DNA from: Deltaproteobacteria bacterium | Lineage (GTDB): Bacteria; Myxococcota_A; JAADFL01 | Length of the DNA: 14,932 nucleotides | Assembly: GCA_013152945.1 (NCBI GenBank) | Contig: JAADFL010000172.1 | Location: 1-14,932 of the forward strand | Direction of reading: 5' to 3' | Shown: piece by piece, positions 7,424-14,382 of the stretch | How positions within the stretch are numbered: position 1 is the stretch's first letter | How the letters are laid out: the number at the start of each line of letters is the position of its first letter | Made by a program: the position numbers and the translations under genes | The notes under the pieces: model-generated | What the model was told of the DNA's origin: nothing | Databases searched by the model: none | What the model saw: only the letters and a program-made list of their open reading frames with translations

Positions 7424-8299
7424 ATGCGGTACGTATATAAAATTTCAATCCTTGCTTTCCCCCTGTTTGTCTGTTGGACCGGATGCTTTGAAAATGCCCC
7501 GGCCCGCCCTGACTTGAATTGCAACGGCTCTAAAAAACTTTGCGACAGGACCTTTGACAAGGTTTGCCTGGCCACGACGCACAATGCCATGTCGAGCACA
7601 CAGGACGGATTCGTTCCACCAAACCAGCACTATGCCCTGCCGCGTCAACTTGCCGACGGAATTCGCGGATTGATGCTGGACATACATTACTGGAAGGGCG
7701 ATGTGTACCTTTGCCACGGCGCCTGCGAGTTTGGAAAGAAGCCCCTGGTCGAAGGCTTGTCACAGATACTTGATTTTCTGGAGCAAGAACCTAACGAGGT
7801 CGTGGCAATAGTCTTCGAGAGCTATGTCGAAGCAAAAGACGTGGAAGCAGCCTTTGTGGACAGCAAGCTTGTCGACCTTGTGTACACTCCATCCAACGGC
7901 CAAAAATGGCCCACACTCTCGGAAATGATTGCAGCGAATCAACGGGTGGTCGTACTCACGGACAGGGACGGAGGCAACCCGGAATGGTACCTCCCTGTGT
8001 GGGATTACGCCTTCGAGACGCACTTCTCGGCCAAGACCAGGGAAGATCTGACATGTGATCCAAACCGTGGTTCCACGGACAACTCATTATTCATTTTGAA
8101 CCACTTCCTCACGAAACCTTTTGCAGATCCGGACCTGGCGGAACAGGTCAACCATAACCCGTTCTTCATCGACAGGGCCGAAGAGTGCGCCAAGAGGTTC
8201 AGGAGACGGCCCAGCATGGTTGCAGTGGATTTTTATGACATAGGCGACCTGCTCGATGTCGTAGACGAGTTGAACAAAATCGAGTTCAACAAAAATTGA
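7424..8299 (+). CDS. Secreted PI-PLC X-domain-like phosphodiesterase
   Basis: The 291-residue product starts MRYVYKISIL with a signal peptide ending near C21 (CWTGC); the -3 residue is tryptophan, so the lipobox is not canonical but lipidation is plausible. The mature part shows the PLC-X signatures: CLATTHNAMS with catalytic-type H53, GIRGLMLDIHY with D86, and the second histidine H98 in DVYLCHG. Such TIM-barrel enzymes cleave phosphodiester head groups by acid-base catalysis, without the calcium-dependent C-terminal parts of eukaryotic PLC. The substrate could be phosphatidylinositol or another phosphodiester. A start at 7424 is preferred because it gives a clean signal peptide, though no good ribosome site precedes it; an upstream TTG at 7385 is possible. 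A weak promoter-like pair, TTGATT (7385) and CATACT (7408), would place transcription start almost at the ATG. Confidence 0.82.
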   Translation: MRYVYKISILAFPLFVCWTGCFENAPARPDLNCNGSKKLCDRTFDKVCLATTHNAMSSTQDGFVPPNQHYALPRQLADGIRGLMLDIHYWKGDVYLCHGACEFGKKPLVEGLSQILDFLEQEPNEVVAIVFESYVEAKDVEAAFVDSKLVDLVYTPSNGQKWPTLSEMIAANQRVVVLTDRDGGNPEWYLPVWDYAFETHFSAKTREDLTCDPNRGSTDNSLFILNHFLTKPFADPDLAEQVNHNPFFIDRAEECAKRFRRRPSMVAVDFYDIGDLLDVVDELNKIEFNKN

Positions 8300-8344
8300 G
8301 CAAGCCCGGGAAAAACTTTCAACACGCGGTTTCAGGGCCGGAGC

Positions 8345-8363
8345 TTGATTTGAGCAAAATCAA
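8345..8363. repeat. Short perfect palindrome upstream of the propeller gene
   Basis: TTGATTT and AAATCAA form a 7-bp inverted repeat around a 5-base loop, 42 bases before the start at 8406. No T-tract follows, so an operator or weak hairpin is more likely than a terminator. Confidence 0.4.
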
Positions 8364-8405
8364 AAGGTGGGTTAACATGACAAGATGAATCTGCAAGGTG
8401 AAAAA

Positions 8406-10085
8406 ATGAAAAAGCTCTTTGCGACTGTAGTCGCAAGGCCCTTGCTTGGCAAGAATATCGTACCGGCATGGCCTGTCACAGCAGTCCTTTTCACCATCAT
8501 AATTTCCCTGTTCCCGTTCCCTTCCAGGTCTGCTGACTCCAAGATCAGGTTATTGACCGGGAATGTCTCCACCTATGATGCTGCAACCGACAACACGGGC
8601 AGGATCCACGTAATATGGCGAAAATCCGACGGCCTGCACTATGGCGTGCTTGAAAACGAGTCTCTTGTTTCACAAGAGTTGGTCCCAGGCTCCAATCCCA
8701 TGAATATCCGTTACACAAGGCCCAGGCTCGCCGTGAAGCCTGACGGCACCGAGGTCCATACAGCCTGGACTCCAAAGGTGGGCCAATCGGAATACATCGT
8801 TCATGCGTGGAGAAATGCGAGCGGTTGGCATACAGAAAAGGCATGGCGGAAAAAGGACGATAATGAATTCGCGGCAGTGCCTGCAATCGGCGTTGACATG
8901 ACCGGCACTGTTCACATGGTGGCCCAGTTCTTCGGCGACAACCCGGAATGGTCATCCCTGCGGTACCTTTTCAAGCCCAAGTCCGGGGCCTGGTCAAACC
9001 CGGTCGAAATACAGGATCCCGAGGGAAGGCAGTGGCGGGATACCTCGATGTTCACAGACCCGGAGGGAGGCGTACATGCCACGTGGAAATCCGGGAGGCT
9101 CAAACCCGGGCGCTATTGCTATGCTCCGAGCGGGGGAAGCCTTTTAAAACAGAATGCCATCGATATTCCCAGGGCCCCGGGTACCAACGCAGTTTCCCTG
9201 GGGGACAGTTACGTGCGCAATGGTAATGTGCACCATGCCTTTCTCGTAATGAAGACAGCAGCAGAGATCAAGGGCATCGACTACCAGGTCAAGAAAAAGG
9301 GCGCCAAGTCCTTTGGTAATTACAGCCATGCCAGTACCGGATGGCTCGATCTCTGTGGATACGAGTGGGATCTTTGGCCCTCGATAGCAGTGGCTGCAAA
9401 CGGCAAGGTATTCGTGTCATGGGCTGATGCAGGGGCATCGTGCACGCAGAAAAAGGCCACACGAGTTGTCCTTGCCGTATTGGAAGACGGCGTTTGGAAG
9501 CACAGGGTCCTGGATGACCAGGCCGACGTGCTCCTGGAAAGCAAACCCGTGTTGGTGGCTGACAAAAAGTTCGTCACTGCTTTTTGGCGCAACCGGGCCG
9601 GCGCACTGGTAATGCAGAAGTTGGATCCCGACATTTCCGCAGAGTACGAAGAAGAGGCGTTATCAGAAGCCGGGCCTGAATCCGAACCAGAGCCTGATGC
9701 ATACGTTGAAAAAGAGACTGCCACCGAATTTATACCGGAGCCGGAACCAACTTTGGACGCCTTTAAAGAACCGGAAACAGAGCCTGAAGCCATTGGCGAA
9801 ACTTTGGCTGAAGACTCCATGGATCAAAACCTTGCCAGGGAAGAAGAAGACTACAAGGATTCGACAAAGGAATACAAAGAGACCGAATATTCCGGAAAAT
9901 GCAGCCTGGACAGTGATTGTCCGCCCAATACTGTTTGCATCGACGGCAGGTGCACCTCTCATGTGCGCAATCCAAAAAATTGCGGATGCGGGTCGACCGG
10001 CGGAAACCCGGTCTCTTCGATTTTCCTACTCACAGCAATCCTTGCGATCCGGGGCCTTAAAAAATCCTCCGGGAGGCAAACATGA
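8406..10085 (+). CDS. Secreted beta-propeller protein with MYXO-CTERM-like sorting tail
   Basis: The 559-residue product (ATG at 8406 after AAGGTGA) starts with a signal peptide ending near SRSA. About seven repeats of the type DxxGxxHxxW follow (for example TDNTGRIHVIW, DMTGTVHMVA, DPEGGVHATW, AANGKVFVSW), as expected for a seven-bladed sialidase-like propeller. A Glu and Pro rich linker covers about 410-494. A cysteine module, CSLDSDCPPNTVCIDGRC, then precedes CGCGSTGG, a hydrophobic helix and a basic end (GLKKSSGR). This tripartite tail resembles MYXO-CTERM sorting signals that are processed and placed on the outer surface, though the last basic part is KK rather than an arginine cluster. 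No catalytic residues of sialidase are evident, so it may be a binding protein. Its stop overlaps the start of the GH36-like gene (ATGA), implying joint expression. Confidence 0.75.
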   Translation: MKKLFATVVARPLLGKNIVPAWPVTAVLFTIIISLFPFPSRSADSKIRLLTGNVSTYDAATDNTGRIHVIWRKSDGLHYGVLENESLVSQELVPGSNPMNIRYTRPRLAVKPDGTEVHTAWTPKVGQSEYIVHAWRNASGWHTEKAWRKKDDNEFAAVPAIGVDMTGTVHMVAQFFGDNPEWSSLRYLFKPKSGAWSNPVEIQDPEGRQWRDTSMFTDPEGGVHATWKSGRLKPGRYCYAPSGGSLLKQNAIDIPRAPGTNAVSLGDSYVRNGNVHHAFLVMKTAAEIKGIDYQVKKKGAKSFGNYSHASTGWLDLCGYEWDLWPSIAVAANGKVFVSWADAGASCTQKKATRVVLAVLEDGVWKHRVLDDQADVLLESKPVLVADKKFVTAFWRNRAGALVMQKLDPDISAEYEEEALSEAGPESEPEPDAYVEKETATEFIPEPEPTLDAFKEPETEPEAIGETLAEDSMDQNLAREEEDYKDSTKEYKETEYSGKCSLDSDCPPNTVCIDGRCTSHVRNPKNCGCGSTGGNPVSSIFLLTAILAIRGLKKSSGRQT

Positions 10086-12778
10086 TCCTTCGCAGAAACA
10101 TGCTCTTCCCGTCCTTTTCCATTTGCCTGATCAGCCTGGTGCCGCTTTTCACCTGGGCATGCTTCGATTCGGAGAGCCCGCACGGTTCGGATGCCGACAC
10201 GGACACGGATACCGACACCGATACTGATACTGATACGGCCCCAATCGCCCTGGACGGCAAGGAATTCGAAGTACGGGTGGATAAATCCACGGGCAGCATC
10301 CAGGTGATTCGGGAAGACGGCTCGGTAGTGCTCGAAAACGCATTCGGGGAGGTGGAATTCGGAACGCCCGGCGAAAAGAGGAATTATGTATTTCAGACCA
10401 TGTCCGCCCCACCCGTTAAGATTATCCGCAAAGAAGATACGGATTCCCTCGGCCCATGCAACAAGCTGGAACTAAGCTGGAGCATCCGGGGTAGCAAGCA
10501 ATTACAATCTTTTGACATCACACAGACCATTTCGGTCTATATCGAGAAAGACTTTTTCACGTCAAAGATTGAAACCACGAACACCTCGGACACGGACATG
10601 ATCGTTGCCAGGCAGGTTCCACTCAAGGTGGATATTGCAAAAAACGGCGGGCTATTCCTGGGTAACAATCCCGCGAGACACAGGATACTGGAGGCAGGCT
10701 CGTTCTTGATCTTCGATTTCTTTGTGGACCTTGTTCCAGGCGATGTTCAAAGGCCCATAGAGGCGGATGCGCTTGCATCCATACACGGATATCAGCCAGG
10801 ACACTCGGTGAGCAATTGGAACCATGCAATATTCGATCTCGATACAAGGCTCGGCTTTGTCGCAGGCTCGCTCGACTTCGAACACAGCTCACCCATGGCC
10901 GACACCAGCTTCGACAAGGACCTGGCCAAGCCCAGGGGTCGAAGAATACCATTCACGTACTGGAGTGTCGAGTTTCCATACTTACCGAAAGGCAAGCCTC
11001 TCGGGCCTTTGGAATCAATTTCCGCCGGCCCGGTATTCGTGATCCCTGCCACGTACGATATTCATGGCGCTCTCGAACAATACGGAGATGCCTTGAAGGC
11101 ATACAATAAAATTCAGACCTGGCCGGAACGCGATCCCCAAAACAGGGTGCCCACGGGGTGGAACTCCTGGACCGGCTCGGGCGGCGCGTCAGGTGGGTAC
11201 GGCACAGACATCGACGAAGACCTGATGCTCAAGAACCTGGACGCCATGGCCACACAATTCAAGGACTTCGGCGGCGAGTGGTTCCAGATGGACGACGGGT
11301 ACGAGTACTATTACGGCGACTGGGACTTCAGGCCGGACAGGTTCCCGCACGGCCAAGACTGGTTGGCCCAACATATCCGGCAAAAGGGCCTCATCCCGGG
11401 CTTGTGGATTGCACCCTTCCAGGTGGATGAAAACTCGCAGACTTACGCAGAGCACGAGTCACAGGGTTGGTTTGCTGAAAGACTCCCCATCGCCGGAGGC
11501 GACAAGCCCATAGTTGACCTGACAAATCCCGGGGTCCTGGATTGGCTCAAGGCTCGTTTTCGAAAGATCCGCGCATCCGGTTACAGGTGGGTGAAAACGG
11601 ATTTCGTTTACTGGGCCCTGGGTGCCGCTTCTTTTTCGGATAGGTCGGCTACAAGGGAAGAGGCGTACAGGAAAGGCCTGCTTGCAATCAAGCAGGGCCT
11701 GGACCAGGGTGCAAAGGATACCGGAGGAAAGCCCGGGGACACCTTCTGGGTGGCTGTGTCCATGATCGGCCCGCACATGGGATTCGCCGACTCAATAAGG
11801 CCCAACCTGGACACAATGCCTGCCTGGGACAAGAGCAGCCCAAAACAGGCAATGAAGACGGCCCAGGGATTCAAGCCTACATACAGGTCCATTGCCAGGC
11901 GATACTATCTTCAGGGAAGAACGTACATTTTCAACCACGACATGATCTTCTTTCGAAGCAGCCTGGATCCGCAGATACCGCCCATCACCCGCGACGAGTC
12001 GAGATGCCTTTTAACTGCAATCGCCATGTCCGGAAGCGTTGCAAAGCTTGGTGAAAAGCTGGTGGAGATGAAACCCGAATGGATCGAGGACTACCGCAAG
12101 GCCATTCCCGTGTACGGAAGGAGCGGCAGGCCGATAGACCTGTTCGAAAAAGACTATCCGGAGATATGGCACCTGCACGTGACACCTGACCTGGGATTCA
12201 ATACAAGAGGAAAGGGCACTGATTACGATGTAATCGCTTTCTTTAACTGGGGAGAGAACCGGGATCTCACAACCGAGCCGTATACTGCCATGCCTGACGG
12301 AGTGGAAAGAAAGATATCCGTGGACCTGCACTCCCTTGGTATGGACGGCACATACATTGCTCATGAGTTTTGGAACAACAATGTGATTGAAACCGTGTCA
12401 AAGAACTTTGAATCCACTGTATCCCCGCACACAGTGCAAGTATTCGCTCTTCGACAAAAGCTCGATCGGCCGATGTACATCGGCGGAAACAGGCACATCC
12501 TCCAAGGTGCGGTCGAGATCACGGCCATTGAATGGAGCGATGAAAAGAACCAACTGTCTATTTCATACGATGCTGCGCCCGGGTCGCAAAAAGCGCCTTT
12601 CACGCATGTGCTGTATTTCTACGTGCCGGACGGATTTCAATTCGAAAAGGCAGAGGCGTCACCGATTCGAAACGGCACTCTCGAAACAAAATCTCAGGAT
12701 AAAATATTGTCTCTCTCGTTTGATGTGGACAAGAGAAGTGATGTCGCGATTTCTTTGTCGTTCAATAAGACCAAATAA
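10082..12778 (+). CDS. GH36-family alpha-galactosidase-like lipoprotein
   Basis: An 898-residue secreted glycosidase. The ATG overlaps the previous stop and follows GGGAGG by about 6 bases. The signal peptide ends at C27 (FTWAC, a lipobox with unusual T and W). D37-T52 is the DT-repeat linker. A beta-sandwich N-terminal domain leads to a TIM barrel with GWNSW (359-363), QMDDGY (about 402-407), the nucleophile D507 in WVKTDFVYW, and a likely acid/base D577 in IRPNLDTMPAW, the R-x3-D-x3-W arrangement of clan GH-D. A C-terminal beta domain follows. The family hydrolyses alpha-galactosides (raffinose, melibiose, galactomannan side chains) or related alpha-linked sugars; raffinose-synthase-like transfer is also known. 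The exact substrate cannot be decided. The surface anchor suggests degradation of outside sugars. Confidence 0.9.
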   Translation: MILRRNMLFPSFSICLISLVPLFTWACFDSESPHGSDADTDTDTDTDTDTDTAPIALDGKEFEVRVDKSTGSIQVIREDGSVVLENAFGEVEFGTPGEKRNYVFQTMSAPPVKIIRKEDTDSLGPCNKLELSWSIRGSKQLQSFDITQTISVYIEKDFFTSKIETTNTSDTDMIVARQVPLKVDIAKNGGLFLGNNPARHRILEAGSFLIFDFFVDLVPGDVQRPIEADALASIHGYQPGHSVSNWNHAIFDLDTRLGFVAGSLDFEHSSPMADTSFDKDLAKPRGRRIPFTYWSVEFPYLPKGKPLGPLESISAGPVFVIPATYDIHGALEQYGDALKAYNKIQTWPERDPQNRVPTGWNSWTGSGGASGGYGTDIDEDLMLKNLDAMATQFKDFGGEWFQMDDGYEYYYGDWDFRPDRFPHGQDWLAQHIRQKGLIPGLWIAPFQVDENSQTYAEHESQGWFAERLPIAGGDKPIVDLTNPGVLDWLKARFRKIRASGYRWVKTDFVYWALGAASFSDRSATREEAYRKGLLAIKQGLDQGAKDTGGKPGDTFWVAVSMIGPHMGFADSIRPNLDTMPAWDKSSPKQAMKTAQGFKPTYRSIARRYYLQGRTYIFNHDMIFFRSSLDPQIPPITRDESRCLLTAIAMSGSVAKLGEKLVEMKPEWIEDYRKAIPVYGRSGRPIDLFEKDYPEIWHLHVTPDLGFNTRGKGTDYDVIAFFNWGENRDLTTEPYTAMPDGVERKISVDLHSLGMDGTYIAHEFWNNNVIETVSKNFESTVSPHTVQVFALRQKLDRPMYIGGNRHILQGAVEITAIEWSDEKNQLSISYDAAPGSQKAPFTHVLYFYVPDGFQFEKAEASPIRNGTLETKSQDKILSLSFDVDKRSDVAISLSFNKTK
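10190..10237 (+). repeat. Tandem 6-bp repeat encoding (Asp-Thr)n linker
   Basis: Eight GAy-ACn-type units encode DA followed by seven DT pairs, directly after the lipoprotein N-terminus. The third bases vary between units, so the array is not a fresh slippage product. A related run is seen at 1-44 in another gene. Confidence 0.85.
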
Positions 12779-12800
12779 TATTTTGTTGTTTTTCTTGCAC

Positions 12801-12829
12801 TTGCAATGTCAGATATAGGCGCTTACAAT
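12801..12829 (+). promoter_or_regulatory. Sigma-70-type promoter of the tmRNA gene
   Basis: TTGCAA at 12801-12806 and TACAAT at 12824-12829 with a 17-base spacer. Transcription would start near 12836, leaving a leader of about 30 bases to be removed by RNase P before the mature tmRNA. The gene thus has its own promoter and does not depend on the glycosidase operon. Confidence 0.7.
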
Positions 12830-12868
12830 AGTTTCAAAGGTACGGACAAGTACCGGCTCTTTGACAAT

Positions 12869-13227
12869 GGGGGCGAGTTGGCTTCGACGAGGGTGAAGAA
12901 GCCGGAGTCGCGTGCCGAGGTCGCCGCAGGCCTCGTTAAACAGGCGGCAACCAAAGTAGCTGCGAACGGCAACTACGCTTACGCGGCCTGATTAGCGTCG
13001 CGCGTTCGCTGTCGGACCTTTCCCGGGGGGACGGCAGCGGGCGAGACCAAATCCGGGATAGGGATTGCGGGTGCCTGGACGCAAACCCGAAATTGAATTC
13101 AGGATGCTGCAAATGGAAAGCCTGTCGATGGGCGGCCGTTTGCAAAAGATCAATTCATCGACTACGCGCGTAGGGGCTCCAGGTGGATCATTTTCGGACG
13201 CGGGTTCGACTCCCGCCGCCTCCACCA
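12869..13227 (+). ncRNA. ssrA: Transfer-messenger RNA (tmRNA, one-piece)
   Basis: Rescues stalled ribosomes together with SmpB and tags the unfinished protein for degradation. The 359-base gene has a full tRNA-like domain: acceptor strands 12869-12875 and 13217-13223 pair over 7 bp, including the G3-U wobble needed for alanine charging; the T-arm 13200-13216 has loop TTCGACT; discriminator A and an encoded CCA end at 13227. The 5' part carries the TTCGACG-type D-region. A first pseudoknot is visible (CGAGG 12916 with CCTCG 12931; GCCGC 12923 with GCGGC 12944). The GACTACGCGCGTAG helix near the 3' end is also typical. The tag frame is at 12962-12991. The order is the standard one-piece form, not the permuted two-piece form. 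Confidence 0.97.
12962..12991 (+). other. tmRNA tag reading frame (ANGNYAYAA)
   Basis: The resume codon is GCG at 12962, placed after AAAGTAGCT in the position matching the E. coli resume site behind pseudoknot 1. The tag reads A-N-G-N-Y-A-Y-A-A and stops at TGA 12989-12991. The hydrophobic YAA end fits ClpXP recognition of the C-terminal AA. Confidence 0.9.
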
Positions 13228-13278
13228 TTCGACTCGCTTCGCTCGCTCATGGCAGGCCGGAGAAGGAGTCGAATGGTG
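13223..13278. repeat. Inverted repeat starting in the tmRNA 3' end
   Basis: Arms CACCATTCGACTC (13223-13235) and its exact complement (13266-13278) are 13 bp. After one bulged G, CTTC (13237-13240) pairs with GAAG (13262-13265), giving a 17-bp stem. The first five bases are the last bases of the tmRNA, CACCA. Two GTCCCGAGC words follow (13278, 13295). No T-run follows, so it is not a plain rho-independent terminator. Confidence 0.85.
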
Positions 13279-13300
13279 TCCCGAGCAAGAATGCGTCCCG

Positions 13301-13356
13301 AGCTTGTCGAGGGAAGCTTGTCGAGGGAAGCTTGTCGAGGGAAGTTTGTCGAGGGA
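13301..13356 (+). repeat. Four 14-bp tandem repeats
   Basis: Unit AGCTTGTCGAGGGA, four copies, the last with AGTTTG. Together with the preceding TCCCG it forms imperfect TCCC/GGGA palindromes around TCGA, like REP-type elements. The final GAGGGA may also serve as ribosome binding site of the GIY-YIG gene, 10 bases before its ATG. Confidence 0.95.
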
Positions 13357-13366
13357 CAATAATTGC

Positions 13367-13657
13367 ATGCATAACGACTGGACTGTTTATTTACTCAGAT
13401 GTTGCGACGGATCTTACTACGTCGGGCATACCAAAGATTTAGAAAAAAGAATATCTCTGCACAATTCAGGCAGAGGGGCCGCTTATACTGCGGCGCGTCG
13501 GCCTGTCACCCTCGCTTTTCAAGAATCAGCAACCAGTAAATCAGATGCTATAAAAAGAGAGAAACAAATCAAACGCTGGTCCAAAGCAAAAAAAGAAGCG
13601 TTGATTCAAGGCAATATTGCACTTCTCAAAAAACTTTCCAGATCTCATTCAGATTGA
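13367..13657 (+). CDS. Single-domain GIY-YIG endonuclease-like protein
   Basis: A 96-residue protein made of just the GIY-YIG nuclease fold. VYLL (7-10) and YYVG (17-20) are the two signature strands, R28 in DLEKR the conserved arginine, and E65 in AIKREKQIKRW the metal-binding glutamate; the SKAKKEALI helix closes the domain. All key residues are present, so it could be active. Members of this group are annotated as UvrC-like small proteins of unknown target. ATG at 13367 is chosen because the domain begins there; the frame is open upstream through the tandem repeats to 13304, but those residues would be repeat-encoded. It sits 140 bases after the tmRNA, with the palindromic repeats in between, and is likely linked to them. 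Confidence 0.85.
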   Translation: MHNDWTVYLLRCCDGSYYVGHTKDLEKRISLHNSGRGAAYTAARRPVTLAFQESATSKSDAIKREKQIKRWSKAKKEALIQGNIALLKKLSRSHSD

Positions 13658-13701
13658 TTACCGGCCCACCTCACTATCACCCCGCTTTTCGGGAAATCCG
13701 G

Positions 13702-13758
13702 CTGAAAAAACGCTTCTCTTGGAGAATTTTTCTCTGAATTCTCAGCGTTCGTTTTCAG
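13702..13758. repeat. Long imperfect hairpin, unknown role
   Basis: CTGAAAA (13702) pairs with TTTTCAG (13752-13758), AACGCT (13709) with AGCGTT (13744), separated by a 2-base bulge, and GAGAATT (13722) with AATTCTC (13737), with a 7-base bulge on the left side. In total 20 bp of pairing surround an 8-base loop. It lies 45 bases after the GIY-YIG stop. Confidence 0.8.
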
Positions 13759-13977
13759 ACCTCGTCCGGTCGTGGAAACCCTTTCAAATCAAGCAATTAC
13801 ACAACCGCCCACCTTGTCGCACCAGAAAAACCCAATCGGACTTGAGTTAGAGAATAAGCACATGTGGTATTACCGAACTCAAAGGTCTCTCGCAGGAATC
13901 GGGAAATGGGGCTAATTCAGATTTCCAGGTTCTGAGATTGGTTTCTGTGTCATGGTTTTTTGCCGGCCCCAGCGAGA

Positions 13978-13995
13978 AATAGTCGCCAATAGTCG
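13978..13995. repeat. Direct repeat AATAGTCG, 10-bp period
   Basis: Two copies start 10 bases apart, one helical turn, about 50 bases upstream of the -35 box at 14046. This spacing would suit a dimeric or tandem regulator, but could be chance. Confidence 0.35.
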
Positions 13996-14045
13996 ATGGA
14001 GGCGTACTTGAACATGCTTGTACGGCCTTATCCTGGTTAAATCGC

Positions 14046-14074
14046 TTGACAATCGACCTACGCCCATGTATTTT
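14046..14074 (+). promoter_or_regulatory. Promoter of the HTH-CARF operon
   Basis: Perfect -35 box TTGACA (14046-14051) and TATTTT (14069-14074) with a 17-base spacer. The leader of about 90 bases contains CCTTC/GAAGG complementary words and ends with the ribosome site GAGGAG (14159-14164), 8 bases before the ATG. It appears to be a sigma-70-type promoter, not sigma-54. Confidence 0.65.
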
Positions 14075-14172
14075 GGATGTTAGTTTAAAATTGGGGGAGT
14101 TGTGCTCAGCCTTCTCGTTTCAACTTTGGCGAAGGTGACTCTTAACCAAATCGCCTGAGAGGAGTTATTGAA

Positions 14173-14382
14173 ATGGCCGAAATAGAAGACCGCTGGTTAT
14201 CAGTAGATGAAATAGATAAGTACCTTAGGGTTAGTAGCGACATCGTATACCGCTGGATCAACAAGCATGACATGCCCGCTCATCGGATGGGGCGCCTTTG
14301 GAAATTCAAGAAAGACGCATGGGTGCGTGGCGGTGGTGCAGCTGAAAACACAACCGAAAGGCGAGGAGCAGACAAAGAATAA
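14173..14382 (+). CDS. Excisionase-like helix-turn-helix protein
   Basis: A 69-residue DNA-binding protein of the MerR/excisionase (HTH_17) type. WLSVDEIDKYLRVSSDIVYRW is the winged-helix recognition part; MPAHRMGRLWKFKKDAWV is the wing. Relatives usually read FKKDEVDAWV, so this copy seems to lack three residues, which may alter the last helix. The C-terminal GGGAAENTTERRGADKE is a polar tail. It has the ribosome site GAGGAG 8 bases upstream and its stop overlaps the next start in TAATG. Such small HTH proteins are often the first gene of restriction-modification and other defence operons, acting as regulators rather than true excisionases. No integrase is present in the window. Confidence 0.85.
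   Translation: MAEIEDRWLSVDEIDKYLRVSSDIVYRWINKHDMPAHRMGRLWKFKKDAWVRGGGAAENTTERRGADKE

Larger units (their letters stand above)
13658..14172. other. Non-coding region between the GIY-YIG and HTH genes
   Basis: About 515 bases without a convincing gene. It holds the hairpin at 13702-13758, a smaller GGAAAT/ATTTCC inverted repeat near 13900-13930, the direct repeat AATAGTCG at 13978 and 13988, and the promoter at 14046-14074. A 77-codon frame at 13617-13850 has no ribosome site and overlaps the GIY-YIG end. Base composition appears more AT-rich than the upstream genes, which fits acquired DNA. Confidence 0.6.

Noticed and set aside
9320-9820. A 166-codon minus-strand frame, serine-rich, within the propeller gene
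   Set aside because: It is the antisense of the Glu/Pro linker codons and has low-complexity composition typical of a shadow frame.
12861-12866. TTGACA just before the tmRNA as a -35 box
   Set aside because: The -10 position would fall inside the mature tmRNA and no suitable hexamer is there; the pair at 12801-12829 fits better.
12806-12991. A 61-codon open frame starting before the tmRNA
   Set aside because: It is an accident of the tmRNA tag frame; only the last nine sense codons (12962-12988) are translated, from the resume codon.
13301-13356. Repeats as a CRISPR array
   Set aside because: The 14-bp units are directly adjacent with no spacers, and there are no cas genes in the window.
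13617-13850. A 77-codon frame after the GIY-YIG gene
   Set aside because: It overlaps the nuclease end, has no ribosome site, crosses the hairpin and shows no protein-like pattern.
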